NCBI RefSeq assembly: GCF_902859695.1
Contig: NZ_CADIJL010000013.1
Coordinates: 105,221 to 169,220 of the forward strand
DNA length: 64,000 bases
Reading direction: 5' to 3'
Origin: Achromobacter ruhlandii
Lineage (GTDB): Bacteria; Pseudomonadota; Gammaproteobacteria; Burkholderiales; Burkholderiaceae_B
The notes below the pieces were generated by a model. The model was not told the DNA's origin and searched no databases. It saw only the letters and a list, made by a program, of their open reading frames with translations. The first letter of the stretch is position 1, and the number at the start of each line of letters is the position of its first letter. Positions 34,570 to 43,594 of this stretch are shown here, piece after piece. Made by a program: the position numbers and the translations under genes.

Positions 34570-36150
34570 ATGACCTTGACCGGCAATATGTTGATCGGCG
34601 CCCAGTCCGTAAAAGGCGCCGGCGCCCCGCTGCACGCCATCGACCCGGCCCGCGGCGAACCGCTGCAACCCGGTTTCTGCGCCGGCACCGCCGAGGACGT
34701 GGCGCGCGCCGCGGAACTGGCCGCCGCCGCGTTCGACCCCTACCGCGCCGCGCCGCTCGAGACCCGCGCGCAATTCCTCGAAAGCATCGCCGAAGGCATC
34801 CTGGCGCTGGGCGATGCGCTGATCGAGCGCACTCACCTGGAAACCGGCCTGCCGCTGGCCCGCCTGCAGGGCGAGCGCGGCCGCACGGTCGGCCAGTTGC
34901 GCCTGTTCGCGCGCGTGGTGCGCGACGGCTACTTCCTGGACGCCACCGTCGACCCCGCCCAACCCGACCGCCAGCCGCTGCCGCGCGCCGACCTGCGCCT
35001 GGCCAACGTGCCGCTAGGCCCGGTGGCCGTATTCGGCGCCAGCAACTTTCCGCTGGCGTTCTCGGTGGCGGGCGGCGACACCGCGTCGGCGCTGGCCGCC
35101 GGCTGCCCGGTGATCGTCAAGGCCCACAACGCCCATCCCGGCACCTCCGAAATGGTGGGCCGCGTGATCCAGCAAGCGGTGGCCAAGCACGGCCTGCCTG
35201 AAGGCGTGTTTTCGCTGCTGTTCGGCGCCGGCAACGAGATCGGCACCGCGCTGGCGACGCACCCGGCCATCACCGCGGTCGGCTTCACCGGCTCGCGCCG
35301 CGGCGGCCTGGCCCTGGTGGCGGCCGCCAACGCGCGCCCGGTGCCGATCCCGGTGTATGCCGAGATGTCCAGCATCAACCCTGTCTTCCTGCTGCCCGCC
35401 GCCCTGGAAGCGCGCGCCGAAACCATCGCCAAGGGCTTCGTCGAATCGCTGGTCATGGGCGTGGGCCAGTTCTGCACCAACCCCGGCCTGGTGATCGGCA
35501 TCGAAGGCCCGGCGCTGGAGCGCTTCCGCCAGGCCGCCGGGCAGGCGGTGCAGGCCAAGGGCGCCGCCACCATGCTGACCCCCGGCATCTTCGCCGCCTA
35601 CACACAGGGCGAACAGGCCCTGGCCGGCCACGCCAGCGTCGCCACGCTGGGACGCGGCGAAGCCTCGCGGCCCGCCGCCAACGCCGCCGGCCCCGCCGTC
35701 TTCGGCACCGACGCCACCCGCTTCCTGGCCTCGCCCGAGCTGGAGGCCGAAGTGTTCGGCCCCGCCTCGCTGGTGGTGGCATGCCGCGACGCCGCGCAGA
35801 TGCGCGCGGTGGCCGAGCACCTGGAAGGCCAGCTGACCGCGACCCTGTTCGTGGACGAGGCCGACGCAGACATGGCGCGCGGCCTGCTGCCGGTGCTCGA
35901 ACGCAAGGCCGGCCGGATCCTGGCCAACGGCTATCCCACCGGCGTCGAAGTCAGCCATGCGATGGTGCACGGCGGCCCGTTCCCGGCCACCTCCAACCCC
36001 GCCTCGACCTCGGTCGGCGCCACCGCCATCCGCCGTTTCCTGCGCCCGGTCTGCTACCAGGACCTGCCCGACGCGCTGCTGCCCGACGGCCTCAAGCGCG
36101 CCAATCCGCTCGGCCTGCCGCGCATGACCGACGGCGTGCTCGCCGCCTGA
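34570..36150 (+). CDS. 2-oxoglutarate semialdehyde dehydrogenase (NADP-type ALDH)
   Basis: This 526-residue aldehyde dehydrogenase oxidises 2,5-dioxopentanoate to 2-oxoglutarate, feeding the citric-acid cycle. It shows [36 protein letters not shown], the NADP loop [11 protein letters not shown], the general base Glu in [14 protein letters not shown], and the catalytic Cys in [13 protein letters not shown]. These are the marks of the ketoglutarate-semialdehyde dehydrogenase class found with KdgD. Its place directly after kdgD completes the pathway galactarate to 2-oxoglutarate. Confidence 0.92.
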   Translation: MTLTGNMLIGAQSVKGAGAPLHAIDPARGEPLQPGFCAGTAEDVARAAELAAAAFDPYRAAPLETRAQFLESIAEGILALGDALIERTHLETGLPLARLQGERGRTVGQLRLFARVVRDGYFLDATVDPAQPDRQPLPRADLRLANVPLGPVAVFGASNFPLAFSVAGGDTASALAAGCPVIVKAHNAHPGTSEMVGRVIQQAVAKHGLPEGVFSLLFGAGNEIGTALATHPAITAVGFTGSRRGGLALVAAANARPVPIPVYAEMSSINPVFLLPAALEARAETIAKGFVESLVMGVGQFCTNPGLVIGIEGPALERFRQAAGQAVQAKGAATMLTPGIFAAYTQGEQALAGHASVATLGRGEASRPAANAAGPAVFGTDATRFLASPELEAEVFGPASLVVACRDAAQMRAVAEHLEGQLTATLFVDEADADMARGLLPVLERKAGRILANGYPTGVEVSHAMVHGGPFPATSNPASTSVGATAIRRFLRPVCYQDLPDALLPDGLKRANPLGLPRMTDGVLAA

Positions 36151-36158
36151 CGCCACGC

Positions 36159-36187
36159 CGCCGGACGGCACGCGTCGTCCGGCGTTT
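36159..36187 (+). terminator. Terminator after the galactarate operon
   Basis: CGCCGGACG (36159-36167) and CGTCCGGCG (36176-36184) form a nine-base perfect stem followed by TTT. It starts nine bases after the dehydrogenase stop. Confidence 0.6.
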
Positions 36188-36261
36188 CCGCGCGCCCCCG
36201 CGCCACGGCGGTCCGGCAGGACTGCCGCCTCGCGCCCCTCTTGCACGGTCCGGGACCAAGC

Positions 36262-36278
36262 CTTAACGAGATCTTGAG
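36262..36278 (+). promoter_or_regulatory. Direct-repeat response-regulator box before the receptor
   Basis: CTTAAC-GAGAT-CTTGAG has half-sites 11 bases apart, the spacing of OmpR-family boxes and the shape of the PmrA box YTTAAK-N5-YTTAAK. A near copy (14 of 17 identical) lies at 40777-40793 before the ABC operon. The two-component genes lie between the two sites. Confidence 0.65.
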
Positions 36279-36296
36279 ATGAGCCTTCCTAGAATC

Positions 36297-36315
36297 GCTA
36301 ACGATTCTCATTGGC
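36297..36315 (+). promoter_or_regulatory. Fur box before the catecholate-type receptor
   Basis: GCTAACGATTCTCATTGGC matches the 19-base Fur consensus at 13 positions. It ends 19 bases before the receptor start and 18 bases after the response-regulator box, so iron repression and activator control can combine at one promoter. Confidence 0.6.
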
Positions 36316-36334
36316 ACTTATTCTGGAACTCGAC

Positions 36335-38698
36335 ATGGCGCAGTACAACACCCCTTCCCGCGGCGCTCTGGCGCTCACCCCCCCTGCCCGCGGCACGCTC
36401 GCGCTCAGGACCCTGGGCATGGCGCTTGGCGCCGCCGCCAGCGCGCAGGCGCAGCCGGCCAGCGACAACGCCACGGTGCTGGCGCCGGTCACGGTGCAGG
36501 CCGACAGCCCCGCGCCCTACAAGGCCGACCGGGTGCAATCCGGCAAGTTCACCGAACCGCTCCTGAACACGCCCCAAAGCATCACCGTGGTGCCCCGCGA
36601 GGTGCTGGAGGAGCAACAGGCCCAGAGCCTGCAGGACGTGCTGCGCAACGTTCCCGGCATCACCTTCAGCTCCGGCGAGGGCAACCTGGGCTGGGGCGAC
36701 ATGTTCACCATCCGCGGCTTCTCGGCGGAACAGAGCATCACCATCGACGGCATCCGCGACGCCGGCATGTCCAGCCGCACCGACATCTTCAACCTGGAGC
36801 GGGCCGAAGTGTTCAAGGGCACCGGCTCGATCGAATCCGGCGTCTCGGCGGTCGGCGGCAGCGTCAACCTGGTCAGCAAGGAAGCCCGGCTGGGCTCGTT
36901 CTACAAGGCGTCCGGCGGCCTGGGCACCGACCACTACCGCCGCATCACGGCCGATCTGAACCAGGAACTGACCGACAGCTCGGCGCTGCGCATCAACCTG
37001 ATGCGTCACCACAACGGCGTGGCCGAGCGCGACGTGACCGAGTTCGACCGCTCCGGCATGGCGGCCTCGCTGGCGCTGGGGCTGGGCACGCCCACCCGCG
37101 TCACCCTGAACTACCTGCACCAGGAAGACAACAACATTCCCGACGGCGGCGTGCCGATCCAGCGCGGCACCGGTGGCCAGCGCATGCCGAACGTGTCGCG
37201 CAACGCCTGGTACGGCGATCCGTCGCTGTACACCGAACAGACCCGCACCGACCAGGCCACCCTGAAGGCGGAACACGATTTCAACGACCGCGTGCGCCTG
37301 TCCAACATCAGCCGCTGGGAGCAGACCGACCGCATCGGCGTGCTGTCGCCGGCGCGCCTGAACAGCGCCTCGCGCACCTCCTACGGCTACGCCGGCGCCG
37401 GGCCGCTGGTCAACAGCGCCGACGGCGTCCCGTCGTACAGCGGCTATGTGGCGCTGGACAACCCCAGCCCCTATGGCCAACTGCGCGGCAACGACTTCGG
37501 CACCTCCAAGCGCTACACCATCCTGGCCAACCAGACCAACCTGAGCCTGGATTTCCAGACCGGCGCCATCAAGCACCAGCTGGTGACCGGTGTGGAGTTC
37601 TACAAGGAAACCTACGGCGACCACGAACGCACCATCAGGGCGCCGTCGACCAACCCGACCTTCGACCTGCGCAACAACGGCGGCGTCGACATGGGCGGGG
37701 TCGATAAGGTCAAGGGCGCCGACGGCAACCGCGCCGAGGTCTTCAACACCGGCCTGTACGTGGGCGACACGCTGACGCTGACGCCGCAATGGCTGCTGCA
37801 GGGCGCGCTGCGCTATGACCGGTTCCGCGTCACGCAGGTCACCGGCTCCGCCGGCAAGCACGGCACCAACCGGGTCGAGGACGGCGCCTGGAGCGGCCGC
37901 CTGGGCGTGACCTACAAGCCGGTGCCCGAGGCCAGCCTCTACGCCGCCTACAGCCAGGCCGCGCAGCCGTCCGCGCTGGGCGCCTCGACCAACAACAACA
38001 TCTACGGCGCCACCGGCGGCGACAGCTACAAGCCGGCGGTGTCCAAGACCTACGAGCTGGGCGGCAAGTGGGACCTGGCCCAGGGCGACCTGTCGCTGAC
38101 CGGCGCGGTGTTCCGCACCGAGCTGTCCGACTCCTGGGAGTATGGCGACGACGCCACCGACGTGGTGCGCGCGCTGCCCGCCAAGCGGGTCGACGGCATC
38201 GAGCTGGGGCTGGCGGGCAACCTCACCCCGCGCTGGTCGGCCTTCGCCGGCGTCAGCGCCATGAAGAGCCGCATCACCAAGGGCGCCAACAGCGGCGAGG
38301 AGGCCAAGAACGTGCCCGACCTGACGTTCAACCTGTGGACCACGTACGCGGCCACCGACAAGCTTTCGCTGAGCTATGGCGCGCAATATGTGGGTAAGCG
38401 GCGCTACACCGATAACAAGTACGTGGGTGGCAAGAACAACAATAGTTCCACGGTGTCGGGTCCGTCCGGCACTCATCCCATCTGGATACGCGACGACGAG
38501 AAGGCGCCGTCCTACTGGCTGCACTCGGTCGCCGCGCGCTATCGCGTCGACAAGTCGCTGACCCTGGGCATGAACGTGGAGAACCTGTTCAACAAGTTCT
38601 ACTACAGCCGCGTCGGCGCCTCGCTCGACGGCTTCCAGCTGTATGGGGTGCCGGGCGCCGGGCGCACCGTGACCTTCACGGCCGACCTGTCGTTCTGA
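36335..38698 (+). CDS. TonB-dependent catecholate-type siderophore receptor
   Basis: This 787-residue outer-membrane receptor has a long basic/Pro N-terminus ahead of the signal cleavage (LGAAASAQA). The TonB box region is PVTVQADSPAPYKAD. The plug has KFTEPLLNTPQSITVVPREV, RGFSAEQSITIDGIRDAG and VFKGTGSIESGVSAVGGSVN. The barrel ends in FTADLSF. It most resembles the Fiu/BfrD class, which takes up monomeric catechol compounds. The ATG at 36335 is preferred, since a codon at 36311 falls inside the Fur box. The 3' end overlaps the convergent histidine-kinase gene by 23 bases. The two-component system downstream suggests ligand-induced control. Confidence 0.9.
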   Translation: MAQYNTPSRGALALTPPARGTLALRTLGMALGAAASAQAQPASDNATVLAPVTVQADSPAPYKADRVQSGKFTEPLLNTPQSITVVPREVLEEQQAQSLQDVLRNVPGITFSSGEGNLGWGDMFTIRGFSAEQSITIDGIRDAGMSSRTDIFNLERAEVFKGTGSIESGVSAVGGSVNLVSKEARLGSFYKASGGLGTDHYRRITADLNQELTDSSALRINLMRHHNGVAERDVTEFDRSGMAASLALGLGTPTRVTLNYLHQEDNNIPDGGVPIQRGTGGQRMPNVSRNAWYGDPSLYTEQTRTDQATLKAEHDFNDRVRLSNISRWEQTDRIGVLSPARLNSASRTSYGYAGAGPLVNSADGVPSYSGYVALDNPSPYGQLRGNDFGTSKRYTILANQTNLSLDFQTGAIKHQLVTGVEFYKETYGDHERTIRAPSTNPTFDLRNNGGVDMGGVDKVKGADGNRAEVFNTGLYVGDTLTLTPQWLLQGALRYDRFRVTQVTGSAGKHGTNRVEDGAWSGRLGVTYKPVPEASLYAAYSQAAQPSALGASTNNNIYGATGGDSYKPAVSKTYELGGKWDLAQGDLSLTGAVFRTELSDSWEYGDDATDVVRALPAKRVDGIELGLAGNLTPRWSAFAGVSAMKSRITKGANSGEEAKNVPDLTFNLWTTYAATDKLSLSYGAQYVGKRRYTDNKYVGGKNNNSSTVSGPSGTHPIWIRDDEKAPSYWLHSVAARYRVDKSLTLGMNVENLFNKFYYSRVGASLDGFQLYGVPGAGRTVTFTADLSF

Positions 38699-39995
38699 GG
38701 TCCACCCGGAACACGCTGCCCTGCCCTGGCGCTGACCGCAGCGCGACGCGCCAGCCCTGGTGCTCGCAGATGCGCCGCACCAGGGACAGGCCCAGTCCCA
38801 GGTTGCCGGCATCGGGCTGCGCGCCGCGCACGAACGGGCTGAAGACGGCTTCCTGCCGTTCCACCGGGATGCCCGGGCCGTCGTCGGCCACCTGCAGGTA
38901 GTCAGGACCGGCGCTGATCGTGACCCGAGCGCCCGGACCGGCGTATTGCAGCGAGTTGCGGATCAGGTTGGACAGCAGCGCGCGCAGCAAGGGCGCGGGA
39001 TAACGCGGCGCGTCGGCCTGCGCGGCCGCCGCCTGCGCATCGTCTGGATCCGCCACGCTCGCCTGCGCCGGCGCTTCGAGTACGAGCGACATGCCGCGCC
39101 GCTGCGCCATCGCGCTCCAGGCCGCCAGTTGTTCACGCGCCGCGCCGCCGGCGCTTTCGCGCTTGAACTGGTCACTGGCGTCGCGCCCGCGCGCCAGCAT
39201 CAGGTAGGTATCGAGCCGTTCGCCCATGTCGGCCGCGGCCGCGGCGATGCGCCGCACGCGAGCGCTGCCGTCGGCGTCCAGGCCGGGTTCGTCCAGCAGC
39301 AGCTCGCAGGAGCTGGAAATCACCATCAGCGGCGTGCGCAATTCATGGCCGACGTCCGCCGTGAACAACTGTTCGCGCCGCAGCGCCTGTTCGAGCTGGT
39401 TGTAGGTGGCGTCGAAGGCGTCCGCCAGCCGGCCGATCTCGTCCGGCGGATAGTCCGCCGCCAGGCGAGTCTGGGGCGGCTGCGCGCCGCGCGCCGTGAC
39501 CTGCGCCGCCAGCCGCGCCAACGGCCGCAACATGCGCCGCGTCGCCAGCGTGCCCAGCACGAACGCCAGCACCAGGCCGCCGGCCAGGCCGCTGACCACG
39601 GTCCAGTGCGAAGTGGACTGGTTGCGTTCGTACTCGGTGTAGTCGCGCAGCAGCATGTAGCGCTGGCCGTCCTTGTCGTCCACCATGACGTGCCAGACGC
39701 GGCCGTCGCGCTCGATCTTGTGAAAGCCCGGCGCCAGGCCCCGCAGCCCCGCCGGAAACGCCTCGCTGCCCGGCGCGCCATGGAAGAAACGGTGCGGCCG
39801 TCCGGGATCGACGCCGGCCAGGAAATCGTTGCGCACCCGTTCCACCGCCATGCCCATGTCGATGCGCTGCAGGTGGACTTCAAGTGTGTTCACGCTCCAG
39901 ATCGAGACCCAGGTCAGCGCGCCGCCGACCAGCAGCGCCAGCAGCAGGTAGGTGCGCACCAGATAGCGCGCCAGCCCGCGCCGCGCGCTACGCAT
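38676..39995 (-). CDS. Sensor histidine kinase
   Basis: This 439-residue membrane kinase has a first span (YLLLALLVGGALTWVSIWSV), a periplasmic sensor domain of about 110 residues, a second span (VVSGLAGGLVLAFVLGTL) and a HAMP linker. The H-box is FTADVGHELRTPLMVISSS, the N-box LLSNLIRNSLQYAG, and the ATP lid VADDGPGIPVE and NLGLGLSLVRRICEHQGW. It resembles the PfeS/PirS/QseC group. Its start overlaps the response-regulator gene by 8 bases. Flanking receptor and siderophore ABC genes suggest that it senses a ferric-siderophore or metal signal in the periplasm. Confidence 0.93.
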   Translation of the reverse strand: MRSARRGLARYLVRTYLLLALLVGGALTWVSIWSVNTLEVHLQRIDMGMAVERVRNDFLAGVDPGRPHRFFHGAPGSEAFPAGLRGLAPGFHKIERDGRVWHVMVDDKDGQRYMLLRDYTEYERNQSTSHWTVVSGLAGGLVLAFVLGTLATRRMLRPLARLAAQVTARGAQPPQTRLAADYPPDEIGRLADAFDATYNQLEQALRREQLFTADVGHELRTPLMVISSSCELLLDEPGLDADGSARVRRIAAAAADMGERLDTYLMLARGRDASDQFKRESAGGAAREQLAAWSAMAQRRGMSLVLEAPAQASVADPDDAQAAAAQADAPRYPAPLLRALLSNLIRNSLQYAGPGARVTISAGPDYLQVADDGPGIPVERQEAVFSPFVRGAQPDAGNLGLGLSLVRRICEHQGWRVALRSAPGQGSVFRVDLRTTGRP

Positions 39996-40671
39996 CGTCA
40001 ACGGCCCGCAGTTGGTAGCCGATGCCATGCACCGTGTGCAGCAGCGGCGTGGCGAACGGCTTGTCCACCACCTGGCGGATCTGGTGGATGTGCGTTCGCA
40101 GGCTGTCGCTGTCCGGCGGCGAATCGCGCCACAGCGCCTCTTCGAGCCGGCCGCGGTGCACCACCGCCGGACTGGCGCGCATCAGCAGCATCAGCAGTTG
40201 CAGCGGCGACGGCGGCAGCCGCAGCGCCTGCCCGCCGCGCGCCAGCGCCAGCGTGCCGGTATCCAGCGTCAGGTCGCCGACCCGCAGCACCCGCGCCGCG
40301 CCGGCGCCGCTGGCGCGGTGCAGCAGCGCCTTGGCGCGCGCGGCCAGCTCAGCCAGGGCGAACGGCTTGACCAGGTAGTCGTCGGCGCCGGCGTCGAACC
40401 CCGTCAACCGGTTGTCCAGGGTATCGCGCGCGGTCACCATGATCACCGGCGTATCGCAGCCGGCCTCGGTGCGCAGCCGCCGGCACAGGTCATAGCCGTC
40501 CAGCCGCGGCAGCATCAGGTCGAGCACGATCAGGTCGAAACCGCCCTCGGCCGCCATGACGTAGCCGCGCAGCCCGTCCTCGGCGCAGTCGACGATGTAG
40601 CCGTGGCGCGTCAGGTGGTGCGTGATGTTGGCGAGGATATCGGGGTCGTCTTCGATGACAAGAACACGCAT
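39988..40671 (-). CDS. OmpR-family response regulator
   Basis: This 227-residue regulator has a receiver domain with acidic pair Asp8-Asp9, phospho-acceptor Asp51 (LIVLDLMLPRLDGYD), Thr80 (MVTARD) and Lys102 (LVKPFA). The C-terminal winged helix begins around residue 130 and contains LPPSPLQLLMLLMRASPAV and HIHQIRQVVDKPF. It is cotranscribed with the kinase. It belongs to the PfeR/PirR-like set that activates receptor genes. Candidate targets are the two direct-repeat boxes at 36262 and 40777. A perfect dyad CAATCT-C-AGATTG lies 23 bases upstream of its start. Confidence 0.94.
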   Translation of the reverse strand: MRVLVIEDDPDILANITHHLTRHGYIVDCAEDGLRGYVMAAEGGFDLIVLDLMLPRLDGYDLCRRLRTEAGCDTPVIMVTARDTLDNRLTGFDAGADDYLVKPFALAELAARAKALLHRASGAGAARVLRVGDLTLDTGTLALARGGQALRLPPSPLQLLMLLMRASPAVVHRGRLEEALWRDSPPDSDSLRTHIHQIRQVVDKPFATPLLHTVHGIGYQLRAVDDA

Positions 40672-40693
40672 GGGCGGAGCGGGGAATGGAAAT

Positions 40694-40706
40694 CAATCTC
40701 AGATTG
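40694..40706. promoter_or_regulatory. 13-base palindrome before the response regulator
   Basis: CAATCT-C-AGATTG is a perfect 6-1-6 palindrome, 23 bases upstream of the response-regulator start. Its 6-1-6 layout is close to a Fur 7-1-7 core in shape but not in sequence. It may be an operator for the two-component genes. Confidence 0.4.
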
Positions 40707-40776
40707 TAAGCGCGGCCGCGATCCGGTCATGGACGCCCATCGGTTCGCGGCGCTGCCGCCACAACCTGGCGCGCGT

Positions 40777-40793
40777 CTTAACGAATTCTTGAA
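40777..40793 (+). promoter_or_regulatory. Direct-repeat response-regulator box before the ABC operon
   Basis: CTTAAC-GAATT-CTTGAA repeats the motif seen before the TonB receptor (36262-36278). It lies 91 bases upstream of the binding-protein start and 105 bases from the divergent response-regulator start, so it could serve both promoters. Confidence 0.65.
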
Positions 40794-40884
40794 CCCCGAT
40801 GGCGGAGACTGCCTGCCGATAGGAATGGTTCGCGTTACCCGCAAGCCCGCGGGGCGTGTCGTGGCCACTGGATCGGGATCTCCC

Positions 40885-42006
40885 ATGCGTTTGAAAATCA
40901 TGTTCCGCGCGGCGCTGGCCGCCGCCGCCCTGCTCTGCGCCCTGCCCGGCGCCCAGGCGCGCCAGGTGACCGACCTGGCCGGCCGCGTCGTCACCGTGCC
41001 CGATCATCCGCGGCGGGTGCTGCTGGGCGAAGGCCGCTTCGTCTTCGCCATGGCGCTGCTGGACCGCGCCGACCCGGTGGCGCGCGTGGTCGGCTGGCAG
41101 GGCGAACTCAAGCAACAGGATCCCTATTCCTGGCTGCAGCTGATCAAGCGGTTCCCCAAGGCGGCCGAGGTGCCGCTGATCGGCACCACCTCGGAGGCCA
41201 GCGTCAGCCCGGAGAAGATTGTCTCGCTCAAGCCGGACGTGGCCATCTTCAGCCTGAGCGGCCACGGCCCGGGCCGCAACAACCCGATGATCGCGTCACT
41301 GCAGCAGGCCGGCATCCCGGTCGTGTTCATCGATTTCCGCCAGCATCCGGTCAAGAACACCGTGCCCAGCCTGCGTATCCTGGGCCAGGCGCTCGACCGC
41401 CGGGAACAGGCCGAGCGCTACATCGCCTTCTATGAATCGCACCTGGCCAAGGTCCGCGAGCTGGTGCAGCCGGTGCCGCAGGCCGAGCGTCCGCGCGCAT
41501 TCGTCGAGATGCTGGCCGGCGTGTGGCCCGCCTGCTGCCACACCACCGGCAACGGCAGTTTCGGCGACCTGCTGGAAGCCGCCGGCGGCGTCAACGTCGC
41601 CGCCCCGGTGCTGCCGGGCGCGATCGGCGACGTCAGCATGGAGTTCCTGCTCCAGGCCCAGCCGCAGGTCTACATCGCCACCGGCAGCCGCTCCGACCCC
41701 GGTCGCCCCGGCCTGCTGGTCGGCCCCGGCGCCGCGGCCGATGTCTCCGCCGTCAGCCTGTCCATCCTGCTGCGACGCGACGGCATCCGCGACCTGGACG
41801 CGGTCAAGCGCGGCCGCGCCTTCGGCATCTGGCACGCGTTCTACAACTCGCCCTACAACATCGCGGCAATCGAAGCGATGGCCAAGTGGCTGTACCCCGA
41901 ACGCGCCGCCGCGCTGGACCCGGACGCCACGCTGGCCACGCTGTACCGCGACTTCCTCGACGTGGACGGCGCCGGCACCTACTGGACCGCACCCGTCGCC
42001 CGTTGA
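40885..42006 (+). CDS. Iron-siderophore-type ABC substrate-binding protein
   Basis: This 373-residue periplasmic protein belongs to the TroA/FhuD/BtuF class. The signal peptide ends near LCALPGAQA. The N-lobe has VTDLAGRVVTVPDHPRRVLL, then PEKIVSLKPDVAIFSLSG and LQQAGIPVVFIDFRQHP. A helical linker and the C-lobe with GNGSFGDLLEAAGGVNVAA follow. An unusual Cys217-Cys218-His219 cluster in VWPACCHTTG could be metal-binding or a disulfide. The ATG at 40885 follows GGGATCTCCC. It is the first gene of an operon with a FecCD permease, an azurin and an ATPase. No exact ligand can be given. Confidence 0.88.
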   Translation: MRLKIMFRAALAAAALLCALPGAQARQVTDLAGRVVTVPDHPRRVLLGEGRFVFAMALLDRADPVARVVGWQGELKQQDPYSWLQLIKRFPKAAEVPLIGTTSEASVSPEKIVSLKPDVAIFSLSGHGPGRNNPMIASLQQAGIPVVFIDFRQHPVKNTVPSLRILGQALDRREQAERYIAFYESHLAKVRELVQPVPQAERPRAFVEMLAGVWPACCHTTGNGSFGDLLEAAGGVNVAAPVLPGAIGDVSMEFLLQAQPQVYIATGSRSDPGRPGLLVGPGAAADVSAVSLSILLRRDGIRDLDAVKRGRAFGIWHAFYNSPYNIAAIEAMAKWLYPERAAALDPDATLATLYRDFLDVDGAGTYWTAPVAR

Positions 42007-42026
42007 CGGCAGGCAGGCACGCCATC

Positions 42027-43103
42027 ATGCAGACTTCCGCTACCGTCCTCGCCGCCGACGGCGTCCTGGACGATCCCGTCGCCCGCTACCATCGCACCCG
42101 CCGGCGGCGGCTGGCCCTGGCCCTGGCGCTGGCCGTGGCCATCGCCATCAGCCTGCTGGCCGACATCGCCACCGGCCCGGCCGGCCTGGCGCCGCTCGAC
42201 CTGCTGCGCACCCTGCTGCACCCCGACGCCGCCGACGCCGGCACCCGCGTCATCGTCTGGCAGTTCCGCCTGCCCTACGCCCTGATGGCGCTGCTGGTGG
42301 GCCTGGCCCTGGGCCTGGGCGGCGCCGAGATGCAGACCATGCTGGACAACCCGCTGGCCAGCCCCTATACGCTGGGCGTGTCGGCCGCGGCCGCGTTCGG
42401 CGCCTCGCTGGCCATCACCCTGGACTGGCACGTGCCGGCGCTGCCGCCCGGCATGGTGGTGTCGCTGTCGGCCTTCGCCAGCACCCTGGTGTCGGTGCTG
42501 ATCCTGGAGCGCGTGGCGCGCTGGCGCGGCGGATCGACGCTGGGCGTGGTGCTGTTCGGCATCGCGCTGGTGTATTCGTTCCAGGCGCTGGTCATGCTGC
42601 TGCAGTTCATCGCCAGCGAGGAAGCGCTGCAAGGCATCGTGTTCTGGACCATGGGCAGCCTGGCGCGCGCCACCTGGACCACCGTGGGCGTGATGGCGGC
42701 CGCGCTGGCGCTGGCGTTGCCGTTCTCGCTGCGCGACGCCTGGAAACTCACCGCCGTGCGCCTGGGCGAGGAACGCGCCGCCAGCTTCGGCATCGACGTC
42801 AAGCGCCTGCGCCTGGTGAGCCTGCTGCGGGTCAGCGCGCTGGCGGCGCTGGCGGTGTCGTTCGTCGGCACCATCGGCTTCGTCGGCCTGGTGGCGCCGC
42901 ACATCGCCCGCCTGCTGCTGGGCGAAGACCATCGCTACTACCTGCCTGGCAGCGCGCTGGCCGGCGCGCTGATCCTGTCGCTGGCCTCGGTCGCCTCCAA
43001 GACCGTGCTGCCCGGCGCGCTGGTGCCGGTGGGCATCGTGACCTCGCTGGTCGGCATTCCCTTCTTTCTCACCATCGTCATCCGCGCCCTCAAGCGCGGC
43101 TGA
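42027..43103 (+). CDS. FecCD-family iron-siderophore ABC permease
   Basis: This 358-residue permease has about ten hydrophobic segments. The family motifs are WQFRLPYALMALLVGLALGL, GGAEMQTMLDNPLASPYTLG, then SFVGTIGFVGLVAPHIARLL and LGEDHRYYLPGSALAGALIL. They match the FecCD/BtuC class, which works as a homodimer. The N-terminus has about 30 polar residues (ending YHRTRRRR) before the first span. It starts 21 bases after the binding-protein gene, and azurin follows after a 31-base gap. Confidence 0.94.
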   Translation: MQTSATVLAADGVLDDPVARYHRTRRRRLALALALAVAIAISLLADIATGPAGLAPLDLLRTLLHPDAADAGTRVIVWQFRLPYALMALLVGLALGLGGAEMQTMLDNPLASPYTLGVSAAAAFGASLAITLDWHVPALPPGMVVSLSAFASTLVSVLILERVARWRGGSTLGVVLFGIALVYSFQALVMLLQFIASEEALQGIVFWTMGSLARATWTTVGVMAAALALALPFSLRDAWKLTAVRLGEERAASFGIDVKRLRLVSLLRVSALAALAVSFVGTIGFVGLVAPHIARLLLGEDHRYYLPGSALAGALILSLASVASKTVLPGALVPVGIVTSLVGIPFFLTIVIRALKRG

Positions 43104-43134
43104 CGCCTTTCCCTGTCCCCGGAGACGCCTCCCC

Positions 43135-43590
43135 ATGCAAACCCGTTACCCGCTCGCCCTCGTCGCCCTGCTGGCCGCCGGCGCCGCCCACGCCGCCGAT
43201 CCCGCCTGCGGCATCGACGTCGAGGGCCAGCCCGGCAAGAAGTTCGCGCCCAACCACATCGTGGTCCCGGCGACCTGCAAGGACTTCACGGTGCGCCTCA
43301 TCCACACCGGCAAGAACAGCAAGGAAAAGGCCGGCCACAACTGGGTGCTGACCAAGACCGAGGACATCGACGCGGTCATGGTCGACGGCATCAAGGCCGG
43401 CGCGGCGCACGACTTCCTGGCGCCGGGCGACGGTCGCATCCTGGCCAGGACGCCGATGCTCGGCGGCGGTGAAACCGCCACCGTCACCTTCCCCGTCAGC
43501 CGCCTGGCCGCGGGTGAGTCCTACACCTTCTATTGCTCGTTCCCGGCCCACGCCCAGCACATGCGCGGCACGCTGGCACTGCAGCGCTGA
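43135..43590 (+). CDS. azu: Azurin (blue copper protein)
   Basis: This 151-residue periplasmic electron-transfer protein has a signal peptide ending AGAAHA at residue 20. All type-1 copper ligands are present: His68 in AGHNWVL, Cys134, His139 and Met143 in YTFYCSFPAHAQHMRGTL. The disulfide cysteines are Cys25 and Cys48. The length equals that of Pseudomonas and Bordetella azurins. A GGAG ribosome site precedes the ATG. Its place is odd: it lies between the FecCD permease and ATPase genes of an iron-siderophore operon, with four bases to the ATPase start. This suggests joint expression with metal uptake rather than with denitrification genes. Confidence 0.95.
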   Translation: MQTRYPLALVALLAAGAAHAADPACGIDVEGQPGKKFAPNHIVVPATCKDFTVRLIHTGKNSKEKAGHNWVLTKTEDIDAVMVDGIKAGAAHDFLAPGDGRILARTPMLGGGETATVTFPVSRLAAGESYTFYCSFPAHAQHMRGTLALQR

Positions 43591-43594
43591 CGCC

